Source: Annona cherimola
Lineage: Eukaryota > Streptophyta > Magnoliopsida > Magnoliales > Annonaceae
Reading direction: 5' to 3'
Assembly: GCA_030490835.1 (NCBI GenBank)
Contig: CM059971.1
Coordinates: forward strand, 48,036,012-48,100,011
Length of the DNA stretch: 64,000 nt
Under the pieces are notes generated by a model that saw only the letters and a program-made list of their open reading frames with translations, had not been told where the DNA came from and ran no database searches. Shown here piece after piece: positions 1 to 22,735 of the stretch; within the stretch, counting starts at the first letter, position 1, and the number at the start of each line of letters is the position of its first letter. The position numbers and the translations under genes are program-made.

Positions 1-168
1 GTGCAAACAAAAGGAACTTCAGGAAACTGATCAGTGGCACATGCATGATGCAGTGAGTAACTTAAGTTTCCTTACTGCTTCTTCCATAGAGATTCTCATT
101 CAAAAGATTACTCTTTTCCAAATGAATTAATACAATGAAGGGAAAAATTTGAATGATACCACTCCCAT

Positions 169-403
169 GTGGCGCTATAGGTCTTGTTTGGGAACGAGGA
201 ATGGGAAAAAATTGTGGGATGTGGTGGAATGGGAACAAGGAATATTTTGGGAATTGTGTGATTGATAGGAAATGATAGGGGTAAAGTTGAAATAAATAGG
301 TATTATGGAGGGTAGTTGGCAGGAGAAATGATTGGAGTCTTGAAATCCGTGCTCCCACAAATTCCCTTCCCCTTACTGCGTTTTACAATTGCCAAACATC
401 CAC
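169..403. mobile_element. Possible MITE
   Basis: The left end contains TTGTTTGGGAA and the complement of the right end contains ATGTTTGGCAA, similar to Tourist-like terminal repeats. The inverted repeats are short and no convincing target duplication is visible. Confidence 0.3.
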
Positions 404-689
404 TTAGTTTCAGACCCTCGAATAATCTGTATCATATTTAAACAAACAAATATAAAAAGTAAAACTGAAACATGTATTTTGAGATGATATGTTCAGCAGT
501 TTGATTGCAAGGACACCAACAGACTGAATAATTGTAATCATAAAATTTTTCTGCTAATGCGATTTCTCAAGGAAGTATTTTAGTAACAAATGAGAGAGAA
601 ACCGGAGATTAGTAATTGCACTTTACTCAACAGTAAATATTTTCACTTCACACATCAATATCACTACAGTATCACAATGGATTACATAC

Positions 690-10082
<9,393 letters not shown>

Positions 10083-10560
10083 GTGTCGGAGGATTCCGTC
10101 GCAACTCCGTCTGAAGGACAGCTGTTTGGAGAAATGTCCGAATAAAACCGTGTACGTGTATGTACCAAAGCTACGAGACCGATCCTACTGCCAAAATGGT
10201 ACTCGCATCGCGTGTATCTATAGCGAAGGGCAGGAGCAAGATGGATGCTCTGAAAACAGAAAAGATAAGGTGGACAAAAGCGAACGGTTTTTGATTCGCT
10301 TCCAATCCAAGTCAATCCTACCCCAGGTGTGAGGAGGAAATGCACCAGCGCGATCTGTGCCAATGTCGTTTTCCTGCGCTGCTCTCTCTACTTCCGTAGA
10401 AGACTACTCCCTTCATCATATCCGAGCCGTTGACCGAATCGTCTGTATCCGTTTGTGTGGGTCTATGCTCAGTTATTGGGTACTAAAGTCAAAGGCCATT
10501 GCACTCACATTCATCTTTTACAGTTGATTTTGATGCAAGATTCACCTGATGTTACAAAAT
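10083..10560 (-). promoter_or_regulatory. Putative 5' UTR and proximal promoter of the SCPL gene
   Basis: This DNA lies immediately upstream of the SCPL start on the minus strand. A TATA-like CTATAGATAC (minus strand, about 10216-10225) lies roughly 135 bases before the ATG, a reasonable core-promoter distance. No other element is clear. ORFs read here on either strand show no family resemblance. Confidence 0.3.
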
Positions 10561-12262
10561 AACCGATGAACGGATCAGATCGTTTGCGGTTTCGTTTGCT
10601 GGACGGCCTCCGTATGCATATTAGCACTGTTTCTTGCGAGAACAGAAGGACGGGACGCAGGACGCTACTTTCCGGAGCTTGCGGCCGAGCCACGGCGCGA
10701 AAGCCGCGCGCATGCATTTGCACAATGGTGCCTGTCCCTGTCAGAGCGGTTTTGATACTCTGGATGTCCGAAGGCTGATGCCCGATGGTCGACCTCCGAC
10801 GCGTGCTGTCACGTGAATTAAGGGGCTGTTACAGAGTATTCAACGGGCTTTAATGGGATGAATAAGTGAGATTACAATGTAAGGACGTACAATGAGAATA
10901 GAAAAATTGCTATTGAAAATATAAAATTTTGTATTAAAAATAATAAGAAATTTTATGGAAAATTAAAATTTTATCTTTAAAATAGAAAATCAAAGCCCCT
11001 CAAGAATATCCAATACTTTGGAACAGCAAATTGTTACCAGCATACTCTAATGAGTGGAACAAAATCAGGAACAGTTGAAATCAGGATTATTCAGTAGCTT
11101 CACTTATAATTTGAATTCTTTATTAAAAAAATTTATACTGGAATTTAATCGTTATTGAAGGTTCAATATTTTCTATTTAGCCTTTCTGCACAAGTTTCAG
11201 GTATGTGCGCCTCAAATACACTCTTTAGCATTAGGGGATGACAGGGTTTGACTTTAGACGCGCTTTTGAAGGGATTTTATGCACACTACGATGTTTCGGA
11301 TTATTAATTTGTTTGGGAAATGCGTCATTTAGGCATTTTTCCTTTAATTTTTAGGGAAAACCAAGCTTAAAACACATACCGCCAAAAGGTTGTAAATATT
11401 GCTTTCGTGAAAAAATCACTTATCCAAAATTTCTTTGGAAGTACCATGATGCGGGTAGGGTCATGGTCATGGACAAGAGCTTGTTGCCCAAATGTCCATG
11501 CTTCAAGTCCCCTCTCATACGGGTGGCAGAAATAGTAATTTAATATTTTATACATTAGTCCTTCTATAATAAGGGTTTTAAAATTTCCTCCATTGTGGGG
11601 TTTAGAATTTACTCCCAATGAGGTTCGGGAAAAATTTTCCACCATAGTGTAAGGGTGTGAATATGCTTTATTGTAATATTAGAATATGATGACATATATA
11701 CGAATTTCCAAAAAAAATTCTTTGGAAGTTGTGCAATAAATGCAATCCCAAACAAAGTCTTATCCCTTGTAAAGCCCCATTCTATCTGTGCTTGGTAAAG
11801 CACCATGTTGTCTCCGCACAAAAATAGCACATGTAACACTTAGGGTGTGTTTGGAGAATGTTAAAACTTTTAATAAAAAAAATTTAACGTAGAAGTTTTT
11901 GAAATGGAAAAAATAATGTAATATAATATAGGTAATTATGAGAAGTAAAAAAGAATAAAGTTAAAATAGAAAAATTAGATGTATAATTAGTTATGTAGAA
12001 ATGATTGAAAAATAAAGTAATTGCATATGAAGAAGTGAAGAAATAATTACAAAACTAGTTAGTTGTAGAAAATAAAAAATTTTAGATTAAAAAATTTAAT
12101 TTGAAAGGTTTTAGTGTTTAACAAACGCCCCTTAATACTTTTGCAATACGATAAATGATATAGGATAAAGATCAGCTTAGCTTCTGTGAAACTCCAATTT
12201 TATAACAAATGAGATATGATAAAAGATCTAGAGCCCACTTTTATAAAACTCTACTTTTGAGT
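10561..12262. other. Intergenic region with a GC-rich patch and a MITE
   Basis: From about 10560 to 10830 the sequence is clearly richer in G+C and CpG than the surrounding DNA, then becomes AT-rich. No exon of a known family was recognised on either strand. A Tourist-like MITE occupies 11843-12131. The rest shows no gene. Confidence 0.4.
11843..12131. mobile_element. Tourist-like MITE (PIF/Harbinger type)
   Basis: A 289-bp AT-rich element starting GGGTGTGTTTGG, with the complement of its end starting GGGGCGTTTGTT and AAAACTTTT/AAAACCTTT just inside. It is flanked by TTA on both sides (11840-11842 and 12132-12134). Internal wording resembles the element at 6295-6548, so they probably belong to one family. 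Confidence 0.7.
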
Positions 12263-13005
12263 AACATTGTGATACCCAGACCTAAGTAGGTCTTTAAATA
12301 TGACACATGGTTATTTAAATAAATTTTAAATGATTTATGGATGATTTTATGATTTGATGATATTTTGCAATTAGAATTTAATTAGGAATGATGATTAAAA
12401 ATTTAATCGCCGGAGCCCAAGGTGAGTTGGTATGACCCGAGGGGCTTAATGAAGATTTAAAGGTGACAAGGTATCATGAATAATCATGTTAATTACCATG
12501 ATTTAATTTATAGAGATTAAAGTGTAATTATGGAATTAAGGTGAAAAATGATAGAAAAATTCATAACTTGACGCCTACAAGGCGGATTTCGATGAAATTT
12601 GAAAGGTAAGCTCACGACATTGGGCCCAATCTTATGAATGGATTGGATTAAGGGAATCATGATGGGATTAGGGTGATAATTAATTATTTTTATCCTAAAT
12701 TCAAAACATAAATTCAAGTGGTCATAACTTGAGTTAGAAACGTCAGTTTGAGATGAAATTTGAAACGATGGAATAAAATTATGAAATCTATGAGATGAAT
12801 GGAATGGATTAAGCTAATTATCATGGAAAGTTGGTTTCTTTGAGAGCAAGTAACAAGCTGCTTAAGAGCTAAGTAAAAAAGGGCAATTGTGGAAAATAAA
12901 AATGAAATTTACTAAAATGCCTGTGGGGTTACTTGGGCACCAAGAAAAGTGGTTTATAAAAAGAAAAAAAAGGGAGCAAGGGGGTTGGATGTTCCAGCAG
13001 CAAGG

Positions 13006-13010
<5 letters not shown>

Positions 13011-13048
<38 letters not shown>
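13011..13048. repeat. (GA)19 microsatellite
   Basis: An uninterrupted GA dinucleotide tract within the 4.9 kb solo LTR, followed by purine-rich DNA to about 13170. It lies about 55 bases downstream of a TATA-like box, so it would fall in the 5' leader of any LTR transcript. Confidence 0.97.
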
Positions 13049-13052
<4 letters not shown>

Positions 13053-16000
13053 AGGAAAAAGGGAGAAAAAAAGGGATTTTCTCCAAGAACCAGCAGCATG
13101 CACATCCAAACCCAGCAAGGAGGAGAGGAAAAGAAGAAGAAAAGGAGAAGGAAAAGAGGAAGACAAGGCTTGGTAGCAGCTCGAGAAGCTCAGGGCGAAG
13201 AATCGGCGAAATCGGGTAAGTACCCGTTAAGTTTAAGCCTTCCAACTTTCAAGTTTTTTTCTTGATATTGGAATCATGGTTTTGAATCATAATAAACCTC
13301 TAAAGGAAGATTAACAACATGCTGGAATTAAGTATTGATTGAGGATTTTGCATATGTATTGAAAAAAGATGCAAATATGGGAGCAAAACTTAGAAGAAAT
13401 GAGACAGAAATCTAAAATATGGAAGAAATATCTAATGAATGAATTTTAGCATAAACATTTGTGAGAAGACTCATTATGGGGTGATTAATGAACGAACAAA
13501 TTTTTAGCTTAAAAGTATAAGCACGTTGCAAATTAAAAATCTGGGAAAATCAACCTGGATAGGATTGAACCAGTGGCAGGATCAGCTGCACCAAATAATT
13601 TTTAATAATTTTTATACAATTAATTTTGAGCTGAAAATGCTAAGGAATATATAAGACATATTGAGTATCATACTACCAAAATAAAAATTAGGTTTTTATG
13701 GGTATAAATATACCCCATAATTAACGTGATTTAGGCTGTCTGAAAAGGAGCACTGCTGTCCAGCAAGGTAAAAATACCAAAATAAATATAAATACTAAAT
13801 ATTTCATGATGGAAATATTTATTTTCGTTACTTCATGTAGTTATTAAGGTATGATAGAAATTTCAGATCAAAACTACTTAATTTGATATTAATTCAAGAT
13901 TTTGAGAATTCAATGTATTTGAATTCAGCATTATGCACAACTTAAGGAATAAATCAAGATAAATGTTAAATTCCAGGTTTTTGTGATGAAATTTAACTTA
14001 TAATGGGATATATTATGAGGGTTTAACCTATTAGAGGTAAACAAGATTATCCTAAATATGATTTTTTGAAGATATACAAAGGGATGTCCAAAGAGGGGTG
14101 CAAAGGGTACCCAAGATGTATATGAGAGTTGCTGTTTTTGAAGCAACTAATATATGAATTTTAAACATGTGTTAATACCCTAAATTTGGATTAAGAAAAA
14201 CATGATTAATTGATGAAATTTATGGATTAGAAATCCGTTTTGAATTAAGTGTCAAAATAGGCATCGAAATGATGAAAAACGAATTCTAATGTTGCTGTTT
14301 TCGAACCCTATGATGAATGGATTATAAATCAGAAAATAAACCCTAAATTATAGGTTAATTAAGGGGTTTAATCATGCTGGAATTAGAGATAAGTTTCTGT
14401 GTTGAAAAATTTTAAGAAACACATGATTTATGTATAGAGAAATGGATGTATATGAAGAGATAAGTATGAATACCCGACTTGAAAGACAAGTGGGTTAAGT
14501 TAGATGAACTTATGTAGGTTGAAAAACTTAAAGAATATAAGTATTTGAAGATTATGCAAATAAATGAAATGTTATTTTCATTTATTTAGGCAAAGGCAAG
14601 GAAAAGAATAAAAGGAAAGGGATTATGACGATCTCAGGTAAGCAAGCAAACTTTCTAAAATGATGTTTTCTTTCTATATGATGATGTGTGATTGAAATGT
14701 TTATGTTTATGTTTTGATGAATGGGCAAACACAAGTTTTGAAAATGAAGATTTTATTGCAAAGCCATAAGTTTTGAAAATGACGGCTTTAATGAAAAGTC
14801 GTAAGTTTTGGAAAAGAATGGCTTTAAGTAAAAGCCTCAAAGTTTGCTTAATGGGAAGCAAGCAATACGTTTTAAGATAAGGATTTTATCATCAGTGTTA
14901 CCAAAGATTGGCAATGCTTTATGTTAATGGAATTGAGAATTTTGCTTATGAGTAAGCAAATTCTCCATGATTATATTTTCAAAGGATTTCATGTTTTATG
15001 TCGATGGTTTTAAGAATTTATTTTTAAGTAAACAAGTTCTTTATGATATTGCTTCAAAATTATTTTATAAGAAAAAGAAAATTTTACCCTTTTTCACAAA
15101 GCAACAAACGTAAATAAGTTTTGAATTTCTTTTATGATATTTAATGATAAATAATCATGTTATAAAAGAAAAAGGAGATTTGATTTATGAAAAAGATTTG
15201 TTTTGCTAGGTCTTGATAATTAAATAATAAATTATGATTTGGACATAGTTCATATATTTTGAAATGATATTCAAAAAGTTTTAATTTCCTTTAGATAAGG
15301 AAATCTATGTTGAAAATGTCTTGAAAAATGTTTATATGGATGTGTTGAAAGGGATTTAAGGATGACCAACCTCTTATGTTAATTTCATAAAATGGTTTAA
15401 TTTTGAAAATTCAAAGGTTTTGAAATTCTTTTATAAGGATTTTAAGATGTATTATTTTTCAAACATTTCAAATGTTTTACTCAAAATGTTTCTAACAGAA
15501 TTTAAGGAAGGTCATCCTAAAATTAGATTTTAAATAACAACTTGTTAAAGTGGGTGCGCTCGCTTACAAGTTGACATGGACTGCGGTCTGTGATGTATTT
15601 TTAAAAATAATTTTTAAAAATATAGACTTCGGTCTAAAATTTTTTGTGTGGTATGGATGCAGACAGAGGTCTGTGATCCCGGTTTAAAAAGACATTGGCT
15701 GCGGTCTGTGGTTCTTCAAACCAAACGGACTGCGGTCCATCATAATAATGTACGGTGCACCAGTACAAGGATTAGGCAGGTTGTAGAGCACGGTTGGGAT
15801 GACCGAAACCCACTCTACATAAGGCCAAGTCGCTAAGGGATGGCAAGAGTGCCAGCGGCGCCCTCCCTGAGATGGGAGCAGGATAAATAAACAGCCGTCT
15901 GGCTAGCGTGCTGTTAAGGATTCTCTTCCAAAAGGTAGCATGATCACTTGGTAAGTGTCACTACTGGATGGGGAGAAATGTGTTTGCATACGTTTTGCTT

Positions 16001-16206
16001 TTTAAAAGCCTAAAGATTGAGATATAAAAATATTTATACAAAAAGTTATCCTAAATTGGATTTCTATGAGCCATTATGCATAAGTTACCCTAAAAGTAGG
16101 GTGCTTTACACAAAATGTGTAAATATTAAGAATAAATAAATAGTTTTCATGCAAAAGGATTTATGACTTGTTTGCTATAAACAAGCCCCAATATGGGGAT
16201 TATGAA

Positions 16207-16670
16207 AAAAGTTTTATGTGGGAAAAATGGTTGAACATGAGAATGTCCATTTCCTAAAGGAATTTATGTTGGAAAATGTTTTGGGCATAAGAATGTCCAT
16301 TTCCAAAAGGTTTATGTGGGAAAAATGGTTGGACATGAGAATGTTCATTTCCTAAAGGGATTTATGTTGGAACATGTGTGGACATAAAAATATCCGTTTC
16401 TAAAAGTGTTTGTGGACATATGAATGTCCATTGCCAACAAGGTTTATGTGGAAAAATGTTTTAGGACGTATAAACGTTCGTTTCCAACAAGGTTTAAGTG
16501 AAAAAATATTTTAGGACGTATGAACGTCCAATGCCAAAATGATTTATGTGGAAAAATATTTTTTCGTGGACATAAGAATGTCTATTATCAAATATGGTTC
16601 ATGTCAAGATATTTTGGGACATAAAATGTCCCCTGGCCAAAATGATTTATTAGAAAAATATTTTAGGAAA
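16207..16670. repeat. Degenerate tandem array, ~55-65 bp unit
   Basis: Seven or more units share the pattern TTTATGTGGAAAAATG, then GGACATAAGAATGTCC, then TTTCCAAAAGG. The central block is itself palindromic (GGACAT...ATGTCC), so each unit could form a small stem. It lies near the 3' end of the 4.9 kb solo LTR. Confidence 0.8.
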
Positions 16671-17206
16671 TGATTTTCAAGGAAAGTCTTGCCCCAAAAT
16701 GCTTGCTTACTGAGTTATCACTCACATTTGGTTTTTCCAAACCTTAGACAGGTACCGGGAAACACAAGGGGTCAATGGACCTAAGCAAACGAAGGAATGT
16801 ATGAAGTAGTACCCAGGTGGGCTAAAAGGATTAGCTATGGTGAGTAGAATGCTATGAATGGAAGTTTTTCAGGTATGTTGATGTATATGTGAATTTGTGT
16901 AGAGTTCTGAGTTCTAGGTGAATTAATGATTGAATAGATGTATGTATGCAATGGAAATGTCATGATTAGGTCAAGAGGGTCTATGATGTATAACAGTATT
17001 GTTGAAATGGTTTAAAAGATATGTACAAGTGTATCATTGCTTATGTTATAAATGAAATGATGATGAATGAAGAAATGAAAAAAAATTTGGACGAGTTCCA
17101 ATTAAAATCCCACTGCGTGGTCAGAGAAACAATCCTAATTCACATTTACCAATCGATAGATTCCTAAGGTAAGGATATGATGCTCGGGCTGGGGCGCCAC
17201 AAACAT

Positions 17207-19371
17207 AATCAATTTTTCCTACTTTAATGATTGATGAAAAACTCACTTCATTTATTTTGTTATGAAAACCCTACGTTTATCAAGTATTATTTTGTGTGGC
17301 TCCATTTCAAAATATATAAGATCATCGTAATAAAATAATTTTATTATCAATATATAAATTATCTAATTATTTTTCATAATTCAAATATATATTAAGCAAA
17401 TATGGCAGATGTACATTTTTAATTTAGATGAAACTTGGTCTCCTTGCTCAACATATGATGTTACATATAATGAATAAAATGAATTTGCCATTTATCATCA
17501 AGGTTGAAAAAAATGAACTCAATATTCAAAATGTTTATTATTAGTCACATTGTCATATTAAAAATGTTGTAGAAATTTAGATTAGAAATATTATAGGCAA
17601 TTTAAGTATATTGCATATCAGCATAAAAGCACTATCATTAGCAAAAATTTAAATTGTTAAATGCACATAGGATGATTTCTGTATTAATGATAGTTATGTT
17701 CAAAATAAAATTGATAAATTATATCTGACATAAAAATTAGATGAGTGTTGGGTCAATTTCATACCTTATATTTTGATTAATTTTTGAATGAGAATCAGGT
17801 TGATTGGAAGGCTTTTGAATTAGTTATTGATTGATTAAACTTAATTATGTACAAAAACTCACCATTAATGCTATTTGTGCAAAGCAGGAGAATTTTGTGC
17901 AAAATCAAGATAAACGAGGTTAAATTGAGAAGCCTTGGTGGAAGCAAAACTTAAATGCAAATTCAAGACACAAGTTTAAAGCAAAAAAACACACAACATG
18001 ATTTAAAACGTGTCAGAGAAGTTACAACACGGGTCGGAGAGTGTCTGGGCAAAATACCACACAATTTTGAAGCCAAACAGAGCATTCAAAGTGTCACACT
18101 CTTTGAACTGTGTCATCTGGTCCCACAGTTCAAACTGTGTGGAAGTCTAAAGCCACAGTTTGAGTGTGTGTCCATTTAGTTCTCTTCGCAAGCGTATGAG
18201 TCGTGAATTTTAGTATTTAATAAAAATCAATCCCACAGAGAATTTAGGACTTAAGACATTATTTTTAAACATTTATATCAAATACTAAGAAAATAAGGTA
18301 GAGTAGAAAGAAAGAAAAATAAGAAAGAAAGAGAATCTTGAGAACATAAAATGGAGATTAGAAATCACAAGATGAGAGTGTAGAATCTAGGGTTTCACAT
18401 ACACTTCTACAACGGATACATGGTATGCTTATTTAATTTAGATATTACATGTTAAAGGAGAACTAACCCTAAATTATCCTTGCACATTCTCTTGAAACTT
18501 GCATGACAAAATTCTAATTTTCTTAACCACATATTTTCATAAGATTAAGTTAATTAGAATCCATTAAATTCTATGGTAGCTCGTGAAATTCCTCGAGATC
18601 GTCTTGCTTATTCTCATCGTCTAGATTTTAGGTTTAATATCTTGATTGTTGTATATTAGATTTTTACCTCTCAGTACCTTCATCTAATATATGAGATTAT
18701 GCCAAAGTACGAGCTCAATACTAAACAATCATTAAAAACACAAGACATTAAATTAACACACTATATTCTTCGTAAATCAATAAAACTACAATATCCACTA
18801 TATTATACGCATGTTATCTCCTCACCCTAGATTACGCATTTAGCTTAGCATGTTTATAACAAAATTTAAACAAAGAATAATGTTGTATCTAGAATCCACC
18901 ACAACAAAGACAATTAGATCAATAGAAAAGAGAAAAAAAAGTTTATTGGTGGGAAGCTTCAAAGGTGTCTTGACAATTCTAAGCAACGCGTCGCCTCACT
19001 TCTTTCCTCGTACTCTTGAGTTTCTCTCACTCTTAAACCTTAACTTTAGCTCTAAGGATGTTCTAAGATGTCTTAGGATATGTACCACAGGTGTTTATAT
19101 AGTGTCTCCTAAGAACTACACAAAATTCAGTTCAAAGAGAATTAAATTTGCAACTAGGTGCCCACACAGTTTGAACAGTGTGGGACTCAGATCTCATGGT
19201 TCAAAATAGTGTGGGTCTCTAGTCCTTGAATTTTGCTTCGAAATTTTCATGTATTCTACTATGACACCTACCAAATTGTGTCATAACTTTTCCAACACTT
19301 TTTAAACCGTTTTGCCATTGTTTTTGGCTCCTTTTAAATCTTCTAATCATCAAATTGAATGGATTTTGGTC
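17207..19371. other. Unidentified repeat remnants, partly inverted
   Basis: No gene was recognised. Segment 17940-18150 and the complement of 19150-19345 share a diffuse pattern (GTTTAAAA, GTGTC, CAAACTGTGTGG, and the translation fragment NFEAK). They look like diverged copies facing each other across about 1 kb. The phrase ATCAATCCCACAGAGAA near 18225 resembles one near 55232 (TCGAATCCACAGAGAGG), a wording I associate with plant retrotransposon LTRs. Confidence 0.45.
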
Positions 19372-22300
19372 TGTAATGCCCTGGGTAATAGCAAATATGT
19401 AAATAGATGATGATATGTATAATATAGCTTGATAATGCACATGATAATAAGATATCGTTGAATTAATGGATTGAATATGTGAAAGATTGTAGGAATTGTA
19501 GCAAATGCAAAAAAATATATTATACAGAGTTGATTCATTTTGAAATATGTTTAGGTATGGGTGAGATGTCTAGCATGTTTGGAATGGATATGGATGGATG
19601 TGGGTGAGATTTAAATGGTAGATTTAGATGAATGACAGAAATTGGCCTAGTCATGTAGTTAATCCTAAAAGAATTGTAATAATGAAAATGACCTAGGATC
19701 ATTAATGGGAGCCATGATTTGTATGAGAATAATTCTGAATATTATGGAAATGTGCTCTGATACTTGACAATGAAATTGAGATGATGATCTTGAAAAGTAA
19801 GTCATTTGGGGCTAATGGTGAAAATCTGGTAAGAAATGAACTTAATGCTCAAAATTTTGAAAATGACATAGAACATGATGACTTCTAGCATGGATAAGAT
19901 GCTTGATGTATGTGTGATGTGTGAGAAAAATTTTTAAATATATTAAAGGTAATATATGTGATTTGGGCAAATAAGACCTGTTGTAAAGGCAAAACGACTA
20001 AAGAGTTGAATTAACGGGTCAAATTTTGTATAAAATACATTTTCAGAAAATAGATGATAAAAATGTGATATTATGATGGTAAGAGATGTGCGTGAATAAT
20101 TCACTTGGTGTTGGGAGTATTTTGACATGTTATGACCACTTATTTTGTAAATAGGTGGAAGTTGTCGGTAAAATTGTGTAGTAAAATGCATACCAAATTT
20201 TGTGGTGATAGAATTTTGAGCTAAAGTTTTACGGAAAGATAGTACTGGAAGTCAAGAACCCAACGTAAAAAGAATCGTCTCAATCGGAGTTGTCTATAGA
20301 AAGTTATGGGTAAAATAGTTTAATATAGCTAAAACGGATCATGTATGGGCCCACGCGGCCCAAACTATGGCAACACGGCCTAGGCTATGTTGCTGGCTGT
20401 TTTAAATGTGGGAGGGGTGTAAACCCTCCCTATTTAATACCATTTCTCTCCCTTCTTCCTCCTCATGCTCCTAGCTCTCAACCTCATGAAAAACTACTCA
20501 AAAGTGCTTGGATTGGCCTCATTTTTACATCAAGGAAGCTTTTTGGATCAAGAAGAGAACTTGAAGCTTAGGAGATCTTGAAGATTTTTGGGTAAAAACT
20601 GAATTTGAGGTAATTAGGTTGTTTTATTTTGAATCAAAACATGAATTTGGGTTAGAATTATGATGTTTTTGTGATTGTTTGTAGGCACTATTTTTGTTTT
20701 TGCGATTTGGATAAATTGTTGAAAAATGAGGCTTGTGTAGAGAATGTAGGGGGGGTTGGAAATTAGGAGTTTTTATGGAAATACATATAAATGAGGAAAT
20801 GAAAGTGTTTAGAAGTGGTTTTGTATGATATTATTATGTGTTGGGTGAAATCCCATGAATTTTGATTGAGTTTAGTTTGATTTTCATGTGTTGCCTATAA
20901 TTTGTTTGTTGCAATGCCTAAGTGAGATTTAATGCTTGGAAACTATGTATAAATGAATGTGTAGAACCTTAATGATGTGAATAATTTGTTTCAAATGCTT
21001 GAGGGCATATGCGATGTTTAATTATTTGGATTGCAACTTGTGATGGGCTTGATGAGTATGGGTTGTATGAATTGAGATGCGACTTGAACATTATGCTTGA
21101 GCATATTGTTGGATCTTTGTTGGAATTTGTTGGAGAAATGGAAGTGTTTAAAAGTGGTTTTGTATAATATTATTATGTGTTGGGTGGAACTCATGAATTT
21201 TGAGTGAGTTTAGATTGATTTTCATATGTTGCCTATAAGATGTTTATTGAAATGCCCAACTGCGGCTTAATACCTAGAAACCATATATAAATGGATGCGT
21301 AAAACCTTAATGATATGAATAATGTGTTGGAAATGCTTGAGGGCATATGTGATGTTTAATTATTTAGAATGAAACTTGTGATGGGCTTGATAATATGGGT
21401 TGTATTGATTGAAAGGAGGCTTGAACTTTGTGCTTGAAGGATATTGTTGGATGTTTGTTGGAATTTGTAATGAATTGAAATGGGTTGTATATTTGGATGG
21501 ATTCCAAGATGGTTTGATGTGTGCTTTTGCATGTAAATGTTGATTTGATAAATTAGGGCTAGGGTCCTTGAAAATGGGTTAGTATTGTTAGCTATGTATT
21601 TGCGAATTATTTTAATAAACTGATGGTGCATGATTCGAAATGAGCATGAGGCATGATTTTAGCATGAGTATGATGCATATGACATTAGTGATGCATATGC
21701 ACGGTTTGCATAGGGTTGTTTGTGGCCATTTATTAACAATGATAGGGTTGTTCATAACCCTTGATAGACATGAGATTGGTTTGTTTTATATGTGTGTTTG
21801 TGGCATGGCATGACTGTGCGAGGCTAGTGAGACTTCAGATTTTGCACTACATGTGGTGGCATGACATTCATTATTGGTTTAACGTGAATTTGCTGTTGAT
21901 TTTATTGAATGCACCTACTTACTGAGTTTGCCAGACTCACGTATTTGTTTTTGATGTTTTAGCAGGATGACATTGTAAGTACCTATTTGTGAGCTTGAGC
22001 TAGGTCATACTGATTCCAAATTGAGGTAGATTGTGATAAGTGTAAGTTATATAGTTTTGGATTGTAGTATTTGAGATTGTTTATATGTGAGATATTCATG
22101 GGCTTATATTATATGATAAGTAATGAGTTATGTATTATATATTAAGATGTAGTTCATAGATGTATGACCTGTTGAGACCTTATTAATGTATTTGTGAATT
22201 ATAAATGTGTATTTTATCTCTGGTAAGATGCGAATGATGGAAATAATTGTAGTTTCATTGGTTTTGTTGTCATATATCTAATTAATGAATTAGTTGTGAA

Positions 22301-22437
22301 TATCTAGGGTTGCCACAGGTGGATTTTTATATAAATATGATCCTTTGTTTTTGAAATTATGGCAGATCTTGGGAGATGCTACCGAATCTCTACCGTAGCT
22401 ACCATCGGTTCAGGGTGGTGGTCGGTGGGACGCTACA
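19372..22437 (+). repeat. 5' LTR of the LARD-like element (3,066 bp)
   Basis: Begins TGTAATGCCCTGGG and ends GGGACGCTACA directly before the PBS. It contains a 339-bp tandem duplication (from 20796). A CT-rich leader around 20440-20500 follows a TATTTAATA box near 20430, a plausible LTR promoter. Confidence 0.8.
20796..21475. repeat. Two-copy tandem duplication, 339-bp period
   Basis: Units at 20796-21134 and 21135-~21475 align throughout (both include GTGTTTA-AAGTGGTTTTGTAT and ATTATTATGTGTTGGGTG). The duplication lies within the 3 kb LTR. Confidence 0.82.
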
Positions 22438-22441
22438 AAAG

Positions 22442-22453
22442 TGGTATCAAAAC
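22442..22453 (+). other. Primer-binding site of the LARD-like element
   Basis: TGGTATCAAAAC starts four bases after the CA end of the left LTR. It differs from the usual plant initiator-Met tRNA complement TGGTATCAGAGC at two adjacent bases. Confidence 0.75.
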
Positions 22454-22735
22454 TAGGTTTTAAGATTAGTAGGAATGAAAGAAAAGGGCCATAGTGATAT
22501 AAGGTCATTAAGAATATTGGTAGCAAGATAGAATGAAAGCAAGGGTGAAAATTGAGATAAATTGAAATTATGTAAAGTATCGGTTTAGAGATAAGGTAGA
22601 AATGGTGGGTGATTTCTTAGCATAAAATGTGTTTGGTTGATTGTGTTCATTTTTGAGGTATAGATGATATATTGTGTTGTTGGGGAAGGATATTTCCCTA
22701 GAGATTATAAAGAAAGTTATTTTGTGGATATGTAA

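Larger units (their letters stand above)
12268..17201 (+). mobile_element. Solo LTR, 4,934 bp, Ty3/Gypsy (Tekay/Del-like)
   Basis: It starts TGTGATACCCAGACC and ends GGGGCGCCACA, and is flanked by the 5-bp duplication AACAT (12263-12267 and 17202-17206). No PBS follows the right end and no second copy or coding region lies inside, so it is a complete LTR left by LTR-LTR recombination. The same terminal sequences bound the LTRs of the gag-carrying Gypsy element at 28387-64000, which assigns it to Gypsy; the lineage is inferred from the very long LTR. A TATA-like TTTATAAAAAG lies near 12953, just upstream of the (GA)n tract. Confidence 0.88.

Noticed and set aside
13011..13245. Coding regions called over the GA repeat
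   Set aside because: The Arg/Glu or Ser/Leu repeats are just the (GA)n microsatellite and purine tract inside a solo LTR.
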